DNA from: Anoplopoma fimbria
Taxonomy: Eukaryota; Chordata; Actinopteri; Perciformes; Anoplopomatidae
Assembly: GCF_027596085.1 (NCBI RefSeq)
Contig: NC_072472.1
Coordinates: forward strand, 9,250,219 to 9,314,218
Direction of reading: 5' to 3'
Length of the DNA stretch: 64,000 nt
Shown: piece by piece, positions 52,371-64,000 of the stretch
How positions within the stretch are numbered: position 1 is the first letter of the stretch
How the letters are laid out: each line of letters begins with the position of its first letter
Program-made: the position numbers and the translations under genes
Notes under the pieces: model-generated
Database searches by the model: none
Told to the model about the DNA's origin: nothing
What the model saw: only the letters and a program-made list of their open reading frames with translations

Positions 52371-53798
52371 TTGTTTGTAGCCTTTTAGAATGTGTGCAAG
52401 ATTTGGAACATCTGAACACATTACAGTGAGTGATCATTTGTCTTTTACTGACTTTTATGTCAAGAAGTTTATTGAAATGTATGCGACCACCTGCATGGCA
52501 AATCATTATATTATTATATGCAGAGTTGTCATGATTTTTCACTACTATCCTATTCCAAAATCAGACAGCTCACTGGGATTAGATGACTACAAAACATGTG
52601 AAGAGCTGAAATTTAGCATCAAGGCTCTGACCCCAACACTCATCATATGGTCTCAACACTTCCCCCCCAAAACTGCACCAGATACAGACCCCTACACAAG
52701 TTATTATGTAGAAGCTAGTATGTGGGCCAAACACCAACCATCATAATGCATTCCCCAATCAAATCACCTCCAATCTTATGGGAAATGAAATGAGAAGTGC
52801 ATCATACAGTGTGATCATTAAATGTTGCAGGTTCAGGTCGTGCAGGGAACTCATTAAAACACAAAGTCAATTAAAATATGTACAAGATTAACAAAAACAC
52901 ACAATATCTGGCCAGTTTAAGACATTCCAGTTATGCAGCAAATAATAAATCAACTCATGAGTCAAGTCATGTCATGTCTTAGTTCATTCATGGCCTGGAA
53001 CAGACAGTTCAATTATAAAATATTACATTACATTGATTAGCAGCCATCAGGAACAATGAAACATAAATGTATGAAGCTCAATAGTTCAGTAAAGACAGTT
53101 CTCATGTAAACCAGTTGCTAGTGGACTTCATTTTGAAGTGTGTGAAAACAAAATGTCAATATAACAAAGCCAGGGTGAGAATCCAATGGAGCCAATACTG
53201 CAGCCAATCAATTAAGTGAATGGACTGCCTGCAAGACTATTACATGTTAGATTTACATCTCTACTCAAATATACAACTGTACTCCTGGCTACTGCTTGTG
53301 GTACCAGCAGGAAAACGGTCCAATAACAAACAATTGCAACAACCAAGGAGGAAATTACTTATTCCAAACGAGGCCACAACACTCAAAATATTTTGGGTAG
53401 TAGCATTTCATCACTGACACCGTGAACGCATCATGATTCACATCTAAAACAACCACCAAAAGTTGACTCACTATATAATATCAATACGCCTTTTTCATGT
53501 CAGATATTTTGAAATATAGGGAAACAACAGGTTTGTACAGCACAGTAACTAAGAACTGCACAGCATGTAGCTTTACAAGTTTCATTTGCAAGCTGCACTC
53601 AAATATGACTTTCTAACGCACAGTGAAATTAGAACCACAACTTGTCCACCAATTTTTTTTTCCTTAGTTTTAAAACAAACAAAAAAATTCAAAAAAAAAA
53701 AAATCTGAAAAGGGATTTTACAGTAAGGGGCAAAACTCCGACAAACTTCCTGTCCACCTTAGGGGGTGAGAGAGAGATGGAACATTAAAGGTAACAGG
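52371..53798. other. non-coding stretch, possible 3' flank of the Ran-like exon
   Basis: The part nearest the Ran-like exon (about 53500-53798) would be its 3' untranslated region on the minus strand. It contains A- and T-runs at 53650-53705 but no poly(A) tail in the expected orientation. The frame 52390-52746 (118 codons) has no recognisable domain. Confidence 0.4.
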
Positions 53799-53974
53799 TT
53801 AGAGGTCATCTTCTTCATCTGGGAGCGCTGTTTGTGATGCAACTTGAAGCTCTTGCTCGTATTTTGCAGCAAGGTTCGGGTCCATTTGGACTTCTGGGGG
53901 AGCAAGGGCAGGCATTGCCACAAACTCCAGGTTGGGGTCTCCAATTAACTTCCTTGCAAGGTGTGCCTAATAAA
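53799..53974 (-). pseudogene. ran-like: orphan Ran GTPase C-terminal exon or gene fragment
   Basis: On the minus strand the open block reads [23 protein letters not shown], then [30 protein letters not shown] and stop (TAA at 53799-53801). This is the C-terminal part of the nuclear-transport GTPase Ran: the end of the last G-domain helix and the acidic DEDDDL-type tail that changes position with nucleotide state. Similarity stops abruptly before LARK, where Ran should read FLW. An in-frame TAG lies at 53967-53969. Two acceptor-like sites precede it: CCCCTGCCAG (exon would start at 53974) and TTATTAG (at 53966). No GDGGTGKT, DTAGQE or NKVD motif exon was found on the minus strand up to 64000. 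It may be a pseudogene fragment, a 5'-truncated copy, or the last exon of a gene with an unusually long intron. The frame itself is undamaged. Confidence 0.6.
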
Positions 53975-55531
53975 CTGGCAGGGGAACGTAAACACAACAC
54001 AGGGGTAAATCATCTCAGAAGAACACAACGCAAAAGCCAAACGGGACATAAACAAACAACTGATTAGTTGAGCAGCAGCCCTCACCTTTCTGGTATTTTC
54101 AAGCCAACAACCACCAGCTTGAACAGAGCCGAGGCTTACTCATAATGGGCTGTTAGCAGAAGCAGCAAACACCTCACCTGGTGACGTCTTTGGAGAAACA
54201 CTGACAGCATGATAAACTTCCGACCTGAGGTGCTAGTTTGAAAACACCAGTTGACAAGATAAACACCAACAAAAACCGTCCTCACATCTCAGTAGTTGAG
54301 CACACAACTAATAATCTACTTTAGTTGGGCTTCTTGTTAACAACTGTGCTTTTTTTTCTACACCATCTCAATCTGGCCTAAAGAAGATTTAATATTTTAT
54401 AGTTGTTTATAGTTTTACTTTTGTATAGCCTGCAGTATGTCAAATTGTTTTCACCAAAACATTTGAAGGACATTAAATATCAATTGTGTCAGGCATGTGT
54501 ATTAATTAAACATAGGCCATTACATTATCCAGGGACATTATGAGTAATCTTTTTACGTGGCTGCTTTATGACACTTAAATTGAATCAAACGCATTATCAA
54601 GAGACTGAACGGCCAGATTACATTAATGGAGAATGACAGTTGGCAGCTTTCCCTCTCTTTGCAGAGCATGATATAACTGAAAGAGCAGGTTCGTTCTTAG
54701 TGCGTTTGCTGGAAAGTCTGTTCTCTCCCATATCAACTGTTATATTCAAAGATCCTAGCTGCACGTAAATATATCTGGCATCCCTTCTGTCTCTGTTGCA
54801 CCTCCAGCAAGGTCATTTTCTTCCTCTTTCTTTGTTTTAGATCAGCAAAATATAATCACACAGAGCTACTCTTCAATCATTTAAGTCAAAGTGTGCCTGT
54901 GTGATACTGTATTGATTACCTTTGTTTTTGTTCCTGTAATTGTTGCTTCCATAGCAAAGGTCACAGGGTAGGTTCGCTTACAAAATGCTGCCCCCTGCAG
55001 CTGATAAGGATTCATCTGTGCACAGGCTATCATACATTCCCATAAGTAAACCAGTGGGTCGGTTACTGCTGTAACAAAGCTTGATCCCAGGCCTGCTGTT
55101 GAATGGTTAATATGAATTGGGGATATTGGATACTGGAAAAAGTCCTAAACTCAAAAGGATGCTGGTAAAGCTTTGCATGAGTTTTCCAAAGGTCACAGAG
55201 AGCAGAACTTCCAGCTAGGCACTGTTTATATTTATAAAGCACGGTATAGTGTGTGAAAGACAGAACAGAGAGGGAATTGAATAATTCTGCTGTGTTGTTT
55301 ACAGTATATGTGTGTGTGTGCATGTGTATTTTCTATCTTCAGGAGTAGACCCAGCGTGTGCGCATGCTCCTCAGTCATTTTCATTTAGAGAGTGTTTGTG
55401 ATAATTAGCATATTTTTCATTTGTGGAGTAACTGTGCTCCTCTGGCAATTACATCAAGCTCTACATTCATTATGGGACTATCTTGCATTCATTTCTGGAA
55501 AAGGCGCAGTTTTAGAAGCTCTAAAGCTACA
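53975..55531. other. non-coding stretch, no further Ran exon seen
   Basis: This is where a compact Ran gene would place its preceding exons. I see no frame matching the NKVD or G-domain helices here on the minus strand. 54580-54680 is unique, enhancer-like sequence. Confidence 0.5.
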
Positions 55532-55548
55532 GGGGGGGGGGGGGGGGG
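55532..55548 (+). repeat. G17 homopolymer
   Basis: Seventeen consecutive G. The run is long enough to allow a G-quadruplex, and its length may be unreliable in assembly. Confidence 0.9.
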
Positions 55549-58499
55549 AGCTGTGATGTAACAGAAACGTGAACATAAATGATGCAAGTGGCATCCTTAA
55601 TGATGTGAATGAAGCAATACCTCATCTATACGTAGTGATTACTTCAAGTATGTTTTATCAGATTTAGCAAGCTTTGTTGTTGGGGAAGAAAAGACGGAAA
55701 CTGAGCCTGGGCCCATAATGTTAGCTCTAATGCTGCATGTTTAATTAAAGAAAATGCAATCATAAAATAATTGAAATACAATCAATCCAATTTGAACAGG
55801 ATCACGAAATCAACTCACCCGTGGTAAACAAAATTAAAATTAAAGTAGGATATGAAGCCAGACAATGTCAACTCACAACCCCTCTTCACTTTTTCTATGA
55901 GCTGTGAGCATGTCCGTCTCAGGATGTTTCATTGTTTAACCATTTTAGCGAAGAAATTCCAATATTTCACCAGAGTTTTATTATAGAATAGAATTTGTAA
56001 ACACTATGTCAGACACCACCAATCCTCTGGGGACGGTCCTGTCTCCTTTTCCTGTTCCCCCTCTACACTTGAGACATCATAACACAACACTCTGATCTCA
56101 GATGACTGCTATTGTGTGGGGGTGCATCAGTAGGGAAGAGGTTTGTTGAGGAGTGTGGGCTGAACCACCTGCAGCTCAATATCGCTAGGAAAAATTGAGT
56201 TTTGAATCCAGCTGCCAAGACCCAAAGTTTGCATTTACTTGTGTGCCCAAAACAGGCGAAAGTCCAAACCAAGCCAGATGAAAACAAGGCAAATTTACCC
56301 AAAAGGGGTCATGCTGAGTGGAAAAAGTAAGACACATAATAGGCAATCTGACATAGGATTAATGGGAATGGGCTGGTATATCTACTGCAAGGCTGATGGG
56401 AAACGATGGAAGGTATCGGTATAACTGTTATCGTTGTAAAGGTGGTTGAAGACTACAAACACCCGGTGGTCTACTTTGAATACTTCAACCCTCCTTTAAG
56501 CATCTCTGGATAAACACAGGACTTTAGCACTTGACTGATAGCACCAAGGTCCACCACTGAACCCCACAGGAGATGCTTCCTCTCAGTGGCCCATCAGTCT
56601 GAAGAACATCACACACTGATGGACAAAGACAAGGATTTTCATCATGAACTGTCATCATGAACCTCCAACTCAATCCAGTGCTATTGACTCTCCTCTTTCT
56701 GCTGTAACATTTGACGAACGTGGACAACACCATCAACTGAGGTGTGAAGATAATTCGTTATTGATTTGGAAACGTATAGGAGGAGTGAGAAGCAGGTGGG
56801 AACGGTTGGAGCGGGATGACAGCTGCGATGTGGAGATCGCCTCTGGAAGACTCTACCCATGGCTTCGGGGCTCGGGAGACTCCCTGGGGGAGTATCAGCA
56901 GGATACGAGACGCAAGAGAGAGGAGAGAGAGAGAGAAAAGGGGGAGGGGGCGTGGAGCAAACGAGAACATATAGGCATTAACTACTGCTGCAACACAGTG
57001 ACATAGTTTTTGTATTGTTTATCATTCATTACATTGTGACCTGTATCCTGCACTTGTATTCAAGGACTGCAACCTCATTTGTCATTTGCACCACCCTTTG
57101 TTCTACGTATATATTGTATATATAATCATGTAATCATTTCATTTTCTATTTTTACACTGAGCCCAGCTATGCTAACGATGCTTTATGGTAAGCGTTCTGC
57201 GGTCTGTCGTGTGTTTTTTCTGAGAACATTCAGCATTTTAATGAGATGAGATCATAGCAATCACTGCACTGCTTGGCAGCTTACGACTTCCATAAATCAG
57301 GGCACACTGGTAAAAGGCTGTCCTCAAACATTTGGGACATTTTCGTCCGCTTTAAATTCACAGTCATTTATAGTGTTTCATGTCCTTCAAAAACGTACAG
57401 AACACATACTCGTGAGAAATTCTGTTCAGGCTTCACACATTACCTCTTTTTACATTAATCATTCAAATGTGCTCATCTGTTCATTGTTATTCTGAGAAGT
57501 GGGAGACCTTCGCATGCTCTTTATTCTCCTCTTACGTTGTCTTTAATTATGGTGCTGTTGGTGGCAGGCAATGATTTCAAGCAAACAATAATAATGATTG
57601 CTTTTTTTCCCATCATTGAGTATTCATCCTGGGCGAGTCATTCTTTAGTATTTTCCTATTTTCAATTGTTCTATCAGATAATTGGAAAAATTTCAGAGAA
57701 CGCAAACACTTCTCCAGCAGCAAACAGAAAGACCCTAGTGATTAAAAGAACATAAATTGTATTAAATTCCTATTCAGACAATATAAAAACATGAATTCAT
57801 AGACATAAAGCAAGTTATAAAACCTCTGCCAGAGATTCAAGTCTCAAATTGGGACGAGCGTGTTTCTTTTTCAAATGCTGTCATGAAATAAAACTTCATT
57901 AAATGGCAAGAAAGAATTCCTTCAACACAAATGCTCCCCGGTTGCTTTTTAGAATAACACAGCATCTCTGCAGCTACTTCTCAGGCACCACAGAGACAGA
58001 GGGCGGGAGTAGTTTAAATCATGGACTATTTAAAACACAGGCACATCGGAGGCTGACTGGAGCTCACTTGCTGGATGGTTGGCAGATATTTTTCAAATCC
58101 TAAGCACTGACAACAGCGAGCTTTGGGAGGAAGACAGAAGGACAGAGGGAGAATAAAAATGAGATGGAGATAGAGCACTGATCTTGAGGATGATTATGCC
58201 AACCAGCCAAACATGAGGAACGTGCTTGTAATTTAAAAGCTAATTTATTTTATCACGCCGAATGTAATATTGGTAATCTGCACTGTAATAACTTGTCTTA
58301 AAGCCCCAAATTACAAGTCTTATTATTATAGCAAGCTGCAACTTGTGTCTTGTGCTACATGTTCGCAAAATTCTGAAAGACACTGTAAAAAAAAAAAAAA
58401 GTCCTCTTAGATGACTAACTATAGAGAATAATCATAAGCTACATCAGCCGATATATTTGATCACAAGAAGCCTGCAAAGGAACGACCGGGGCTTTAGTC

Positions 58500-58770
58500 A
58501 TGCTCCCGAGGTCATTAAATATTTAAATGTGGCAGATGAAACAGCTTTTAACCTCAACATGAAATCCACTGACACTTGCGGCTCTAATTGCACAAGCAAA
58601 TGCCCATTCACAAGGTCATGATGACACCCAAACACACCATTCCACCTCTCGTTCTCCCCCCATCGAACAAAATGCACACGTGCCGGGTGCCATGCATGGC
58701 CGATTGCAGATGTGTTGACAGTTAACAGGCCCGGCACCAAGTTAATAAATCATCAAACAAGTGTACAAAG
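58500..58770. promoter_or_regulatory. candidate conserved non-coding element
   Basis: Unique sequence with GAAACAGCTTTTAACC, GCGGCTCTAATTGCAC, CATGCATGGCCGATTGCAG, GTGTTGACAGTTAACAGG (TALE- and MYB-type cores) and AGTTAATAAATCATC. It overlaps an 80-codon minus-strand frame without any domain. Candidate only. Confidence 0.25.
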
Positions 58771-60199
58771 GACAAAGAACTGACATGAAATGAAGTTTAG
58801 CCAGTGTTGTTGAATAATGTATTCTGCCACATGATGCTGAAATTATGTTCACTGGTCATGTTTTCTTTTCGCTGGAGGTTACACTTCATTGGGCTCCTGC
58901 AACGTCGCCATTTCTTGCTTTTAATATTACTATTACAGTGTGAACTTTTACCCCGCATGTTTTCCTACTACAGAATACATCCTGCTGTTCTAAGGTTAAA
59001 TGCCACATTTCAGAACTACAATAACACAGCTAAATTCCAATCCGGTCTCCTAGACGATATGTTTATGTTACGCTGATTTGCAACAGCAAATACATTTCAA
59101 GAGAAAGTAATGTCACCCAAATTACTCATTACCAATATAACTATTCTAATGAATATATCTGTCGGAAAGTGTTACTGAAATTATTAGTGAAATGTTCACT
59201 GAGAATGTGTTTCGTCTTTACAAGCTCATGGCAACTTAAGCATGATTAATGTATTGTTTAGTTTTAGTTAGTTATAGTCATTCACTGTGTCTGTTCGCTA
59301 TTTGGTGCAGGTAAGGGAGAGTGCAGTTGTTGTTTTTTGTAATTTGTTACTTAAAACAGATCCTGTTGCAGATGAAAACAAAGGTTGTGGGTTGTAAAAC
59401 GAAGATAATGAGCAGAAAGATTTGAAGATTCATTGAATGACAAGTAGAAATGTGTTTCTTTGTTAAAGTATAAATTTATATTTTATAGCCCCTTTAAAAA
59501 AAAGTCTGGAACTTTCCTCAACCTTGAGCACTTTTGTTGCATAAACCACAAAAAGAACTTGTGACGCAAACCCTGCTGTCAATGTCCTGTGCGTTGTACA
59601 CCACCACCAGCTTCTGTGTGGTTCAAGGTAGTTTATGCAACCAGCATGATATCAGGTGCAAAAAGCCCCAAACTATGAATTACTGTAAGTACAATTATGA
59701 AATCTGACATTCATCAATATCGAAATCTTGTAACATTTCTGAATATATCCTTTTTATGGAAGCATCCATTCAGTGTGCATGACCCTGTTACTCTTGAGGA
59801 AATTAATGCTAAAATTTAATAATTTCTCTATAAAAAAAATACATTCAAATTAATTCATCAGCAAAAGCTCAAACCCTTCTGAGTTGGGTTATTATGAAAA
59901 ACCTACATATCAGAGGGCAGGGAAGAAATCCTAACTCCCGGGGAACACAAATCCTTAAATTTATTCCAAAAAGCTTCACAGTGTTCTCACAGAATCAATT
60001 CCAAAAAACATAAATTATTTTATGGATGTAGTTTTTCTGCCTAAAGAGGAAGATCTGTTTCACTTGTCTAACAGAAAAGAGGAACGGGAGGTCTTTCTGT
60101 TCAAGCTCAGAGGGAAGGCGAATATCAGGTCACTGGAGAAAACAACCTGGGACGATTATTTTCCCGCTCACCTCACATGGGGTTAGCGTGAGGACAAAT

Positions 60200-60420
60200 C
60201 CACCACGGGGGGGGAGTTCATGCTGCTGGCAAGTCACTGTGAGTTCATTTGCATATATTTAAGTCATGTGGGCCTGAAACTTTGAGGCAAAGGATGAATT
60301 AAACTTTTACCAAAAGGGATTTGCAGATCTAAATCTGATATTTAAGAGATGTAAGGGAGGCTGTTATGATGTGGCGCATTGCCCAATGTCCACTGACAAC
60401 ACACAAGCTGATGCATCATG
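60200..60420. promoter_or_regulatory. candidate regulatory block with octamer motif
   Basis: Contains the POU octamer ATTTGCAT (60247-60254), the dyad CTTTGAGGCAAAG (60280-60292, Sox/TCF-type half-sites) and AGATCTAAATCTGATATTTA. Sites are seen directly. Activity is inferred. Confidence 0.25.
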
Positions 60421-61589
60421 ATTTGCTACAGCAATTCTTTAATTTTGCTGTGGACATGCAGGAACACTCGGACAATCAAAGGCACCTCTTGTATATTGCA
60501 GCATCTGCCGGTATGAATGCCAAAATGTCAGAATCAACGTGGTGAGTTTTGTTAATCGACCCGTGTTGACGCCTCAGATCTCCCACACACAGTGATGCTA
60601 TTTGGCATACGCCAAAAAAAAACACATGCACTCCCTCAGAGTGTGTCATTGGGTGTGCTCAAAGTGAGATGTTGAAGCATATGTTTTAAAGCAATGGCAA
60701 CTTCCTGATAAAAAGACAGGATCAAAGCTGTTGATGCATACATTTTTCTTTAATACTTTTGCGCTGAGTAAAACTGATTGAAATGAAAACTATTTTCTGA
60801 CAATGTCACTATTTTTGCCTGCAGGAAACATGGAAGCCTCTTACACACAAAAGTGTAACATTTAGCCTCGAGTCCGGAAAATGAATCATTAGTCATATCA
60901 TCTCTTCCCCTCATTTGGTCAAGTTCAGGCCTCACACTTGTCATGCATTGTGATGAGCTGTCTACCTCGCCTACGGCATCCTTAAAGCTGTCATAAATGT
61001 TGGAGAAGGGATTCTCCCAGAAGAACACATTACCACATGGACTGACCTGTACACCCTTGGCCACATACAAACACACATAAATGACCTATTACACATCCTA
61101 TAAATGACTTGTCATTTTTATCAGAAAAGTATAAGCTTTAATAAAAACTTTTTTGAACTATCTGCTGATTCTTAATTGATTTGTGGAGTGAAATAATGAT
61201 AAGACTGTTCAACATTAAACTAATGTCTGTGCTACATGACTATGACGTAAATATGTATTTATTTAATAACATAACATATCTGGCTACATTGAAATGCAGC
61301 CTTATACAGAATGAGATTGGCAGGTCATATATATGATAATATAGGATGTAATAAAAGTGTAGATTAAAGTATGGATGAAAGCCTGTTCATATGCATGTAA
61401 CGGGAGACAAGATATTGTCATGTATTAATGACGGATTGTGAACATGAGTTTATGCACCTTGGTGCACTGCAGCAGATGTGCTTTAAACCAACATGACTAA
61501 CAGTTACATGAATTCATGCATTTAGTTATGTCTGTGGTCTCAGGGGAATCAAGCCCCTTCCGCTCCCCCACCGAGCATCCTTCTTTATG

Positions 61590-61740
61590 CAGACCCTTGC
61601 TCCCTTTTAATTTTCCCAGCTTCCAATCCTTTGAACCAAGTGTTGGTTCATTCATAAATATTTATTCCACTTTACATCACTTTGATGGTGGAGCCTTTTA
61701 AATGTTTAATTTGGTTCAGCGCCATTAAACAGTAATGCCG
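61590..61740. promoter_or_regulatory. candidate conserved non-coding element
   Basis: AATTTTCCCAGCTTCC, CCTTTGAACC, CATAAATATTTATTCC, TACATCACTTTGATGG and TTTAATTTGGTTCAGCGCC lie close together in unique sequence. Enhancer-like texture only. Confidence 0.22.
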
Positions 61741-62187
61741 GATACTTTAAATTCTAATGTACACATTATGGCACAGCCTGAATACAGGCGTGTGGGGGGG
61801 ATGACCTGTATACTTGTTTCCTATTCTCTAGGTTGCTCTGTTGCTTTCATATGCAGAGCTTTGAATTGCCTTGATGTTGAAACGTTCTATACAAATAAAC
61901 GTTGTTATTGTTTTAAAGGATAGGATCCTACTTCAGTCCAAGCTTCATAGAATATTGTCATTATAGCTGTTTGTATTTTCATCATACTTACATAAAATCA
62001 GGAAGGGATAGTGTCTCCATGTTCAAACAAATAACAGCAAAAGAGTCTTCTAGGATGTCCCAAAGGTAGTTCAAACTCTAGGATGCCTTCAAGTACGCTC
62101 TAGCGTGGAGAAAACGGTTGTGAAAAAATGCCACTGGTTGTGTTTACCTGGATTTACCTCAAACATTTTGATGCAAAGCGTAAAACT

Positions 62188-62442
62188 GGTAAATGGCATT
62201 GCATTTATAGGGGGCCTCTCTAGTATTTCGACCACTCAAAGCGACACTTCATATCAACATTCAACCACTCACAAACACATCCATACACTGATGGTAGAGG
62301 CTTCAATAAAAGATACCAAACGGCTCATCAGGATCTAAACTAAATGCTTGTTCACGTCCAGTCACACACCGATGGCACAGTTTTCAGGAGCAATGTGGTG
62401 TTCAGTATCTTGCCCTGGAACACGTTGACATGAGGACTCCAA
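62188..62442 (+). repeat. common dispersed fish repeat fragment
   Basis: It begins GGTAAATGGCATTGCATTTA and continues with a TAGTATTTCGACCACTCAAA block, CATACACTGATGG, GGCTCATCAGGATCTAAACT, ACACACCGATGGCACAG, and CAGTATCTTGCCCTGGAACA. The consensus I recall (ATAGCGC..., CGACCACTCAAAGCGC, GATGGCAGAGGCTGCC, TTGCCCAAGGACAC) is very abundant in teleosts. This copy is old, 3'-truncated and on the + strand. The 77-codon frame over it (62105-62338) is not a gene. I do not assign a formal family name. Confidence 0.72.
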
Positions 62443-62775
<333 letters not shown>

Positions 62776-62925
62776 CCTAGTTTGTGTGTAAGTCCTTCAG
62801 GTAATACAATCTGTCTGCTGCCTTCCCTGTTCCCCAATTACCACAGGTAATTCCCCAACCCATGTGACCACATTGAACACATGTCCCATTAGCTCCCTGT
62901 TAGCCCTGCTCACACTCAGTCCCAC

Positions 62926-62926
<1 letters not shown>

Positions 62927-62963
<37 letters not shown>
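62927..62963 (+). repeat. (TC)18 microsatellite
   Basis: An almost pure TC tract. A homopyrimidine tract of this kind with a mirror axis can in principle form triplex (H-DNA). Confidence 0.95.
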
Positions 62964-62971
<8 letters not shown>

Positions 62972-64000
62972 GTCTATTTGCAACAAGTGTTCTTCTCAGT
63001 TCTTCTCTATTTCATTAGATTGTTTTCTCTAGTCCATCAGCAAACGCAGACATCAAGTGAGTTCCGTACATGACAAAATGCTATTCAGGGGCGAGAGGAG
63101 CAAGAAGCCTTCCAGAGGAGGCTGCAACGAGGACACACAAGTACATCACACTTAGAGGGGCACTCCCGTCAGTCCCATGTCTCAGTTTGAGCTCAGAGAT
63201 TTTTTTTAAGAGAAAGCCTGTGCTATAAACTGTGGGTGTGTATTTTGGAAGACAAGTATGGTCGGATGAAAGAAGCTGTCAGGACACTGCATTATGGGAA
63301 GTTTATAGAACCCACTGTTGTTGGAGATTGTCCCATATTCGGGACAAAAAAGCTTGGACATTTTGATTTTTCATAAACCTGAGAGACTTTCTAAGACCTT
63401 TTGCTTTTTGAAGTGGGGCAAAAAGTGAAAACATGATCATGATCATATATTTATTCTCCACTTTCATATCTGGCACAATTGAAAGCCCTTTTATAAAAGT
63501 AAGACATTAGTTCATAATGAAGACACATGTTTTATAGTTGATCAATATTATTGGAATGGAAAATCCCACCACTGGACCATGTATGTTTTATGACTTAGTT
63601 CAGAAGCATCAGATGACTATGGGCTGGAAATCTGTTCAGTAATTGGATACTGTGGCTAATCTGATGGGACAGTAAAATGATGGTATAGATTCAGCAGCAT
63701 CAATAACATTTGAAATGTGCTTGAGTCAAATAGCATATCTATTTGAGCTTGTGTGATTACATATAATCAGCGGGGCGTGTGAAATAAACATACAAATCAT
63801 TTGATTGATCTTATGGTTCTAAATAGCTGTTTACTGTTCATGTGTGGATTCATTTGATGCTGCATGTTGTACGGTTTAATTTAAAGAGACGGAATGCATT
63901 TTTACATTTTATTTTCATAACTGATATGCACCAAAGGAGGAAATTACTGAATGTGATTTTGTTTTAACATACAATAGTGCATCTCCAGTGGTGGAAGAAG
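62964..64000. other. non-coding stretch to window end
   Basis: AT-rich unique DNA. A short palindrome ATGATCATGATCAT lies at about 63433-63446. No gene, repeat family or RNA gene is seen. Confidence 0.55.

Larger units (their letters stand above)
55549..62187. other. non-coding stretch, no gene supported
   Basis: About 6.6 kb. The frame 56644-57006 (120 codons) ends in a GA-rich tract and has no recognised domain. The rest is AT-rich unique DNA with three enhancer-like blocks listed separately. Confidence 0.5.

Noticed and set aside
53649..53705. A/T runs near the Ran-like exon as a retrocopy poly(A) tail
   Set aside because: On the coding (minus) strand the long run is mainly T, opposite to what a poly(A) tail would give, and no target-site duplication is visible.
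56644..57006. 120-codon ORF ending in a GA-rich tract
   Set aside because: The C-terminal charged run is a low-complexity artefact and the N-terminal part shows no known motif.

Overview
The window looks like AT-rich, non-coding vertebrate DNA from a ray-finned fish, most likely a spiny-rayed teleost (acanthomorph). The evidence is the very dense (CA)n/(TG)n microsatellites, a LINE tail with the eel UnaL2-type GGATA hairpin and TGTAA repeats, and fragments of several dispersed repeats that I recall from perch-like fish genomes. The species cannot be fixed from this sequence alone. There are no operons, phage, CRISPR arrays, tRNA or rRNA genes. Almost all open frames are chance ORFs or read through CA/TG tracts.

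Layout. 1-10 kb: non-coding DNA with old repeat remnants (a hAT-like end inside another repeat at about 1.2-1.4 kb, and a degraded element at 5.5 kb). 10-16.3 kb: four CA tracts and an AP-1-rich palindrome. 16.3-24 kb: regulatory-looking single-copy DNA and a 630-bp purine-rich strand. 24-27 kb: repeat-rich, with (TG)65, (TA)n, a 187-bp TTAA-bounded MITE and a local 75-bp duplication. 31.2-31.7 kb: 5'-truncated L2-clade LINE with an internal 28-bp minisatellite. 33.1-33.4 kb: two strong palindromes. 40.8-41.15 kb: a candidate exon (pyrimidine tract, acceptor, start codon, signal-peptide-like 20 codons, GTGAGT donor) on the + strand. 42-48 kb: long CA/GT tracts. 49.3-51 kb: a non-coding element present twice as a direct repeat 1.58 kb apart. 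51.5-52.4 kb: regulatory-looking DNA. 53.8-53.97 kb, minus strand: an open reading block encoding the C-terminus of the small GTPase Ran, with no other Ran exon seen in the window. 54-64 kb: non-coding DNA with regulatory-looking blocks, a G17 run, a common fish dispersed repeat at 62.2 kb and (GT)57.

The only recognisable protein-coding similarities are the Ran-like exon and the LINE ORF2 end. The candidate signal-peptide exon is a structural inference. The window is best read as a gene desert or very long intron, possibly carrying cis-regulatory elements. I did not find a convincing new multi-gene system. The most unusual items are the orphan Ran exon, the duplicated non-coding element, the hidden exon and the LINE minisatellite.
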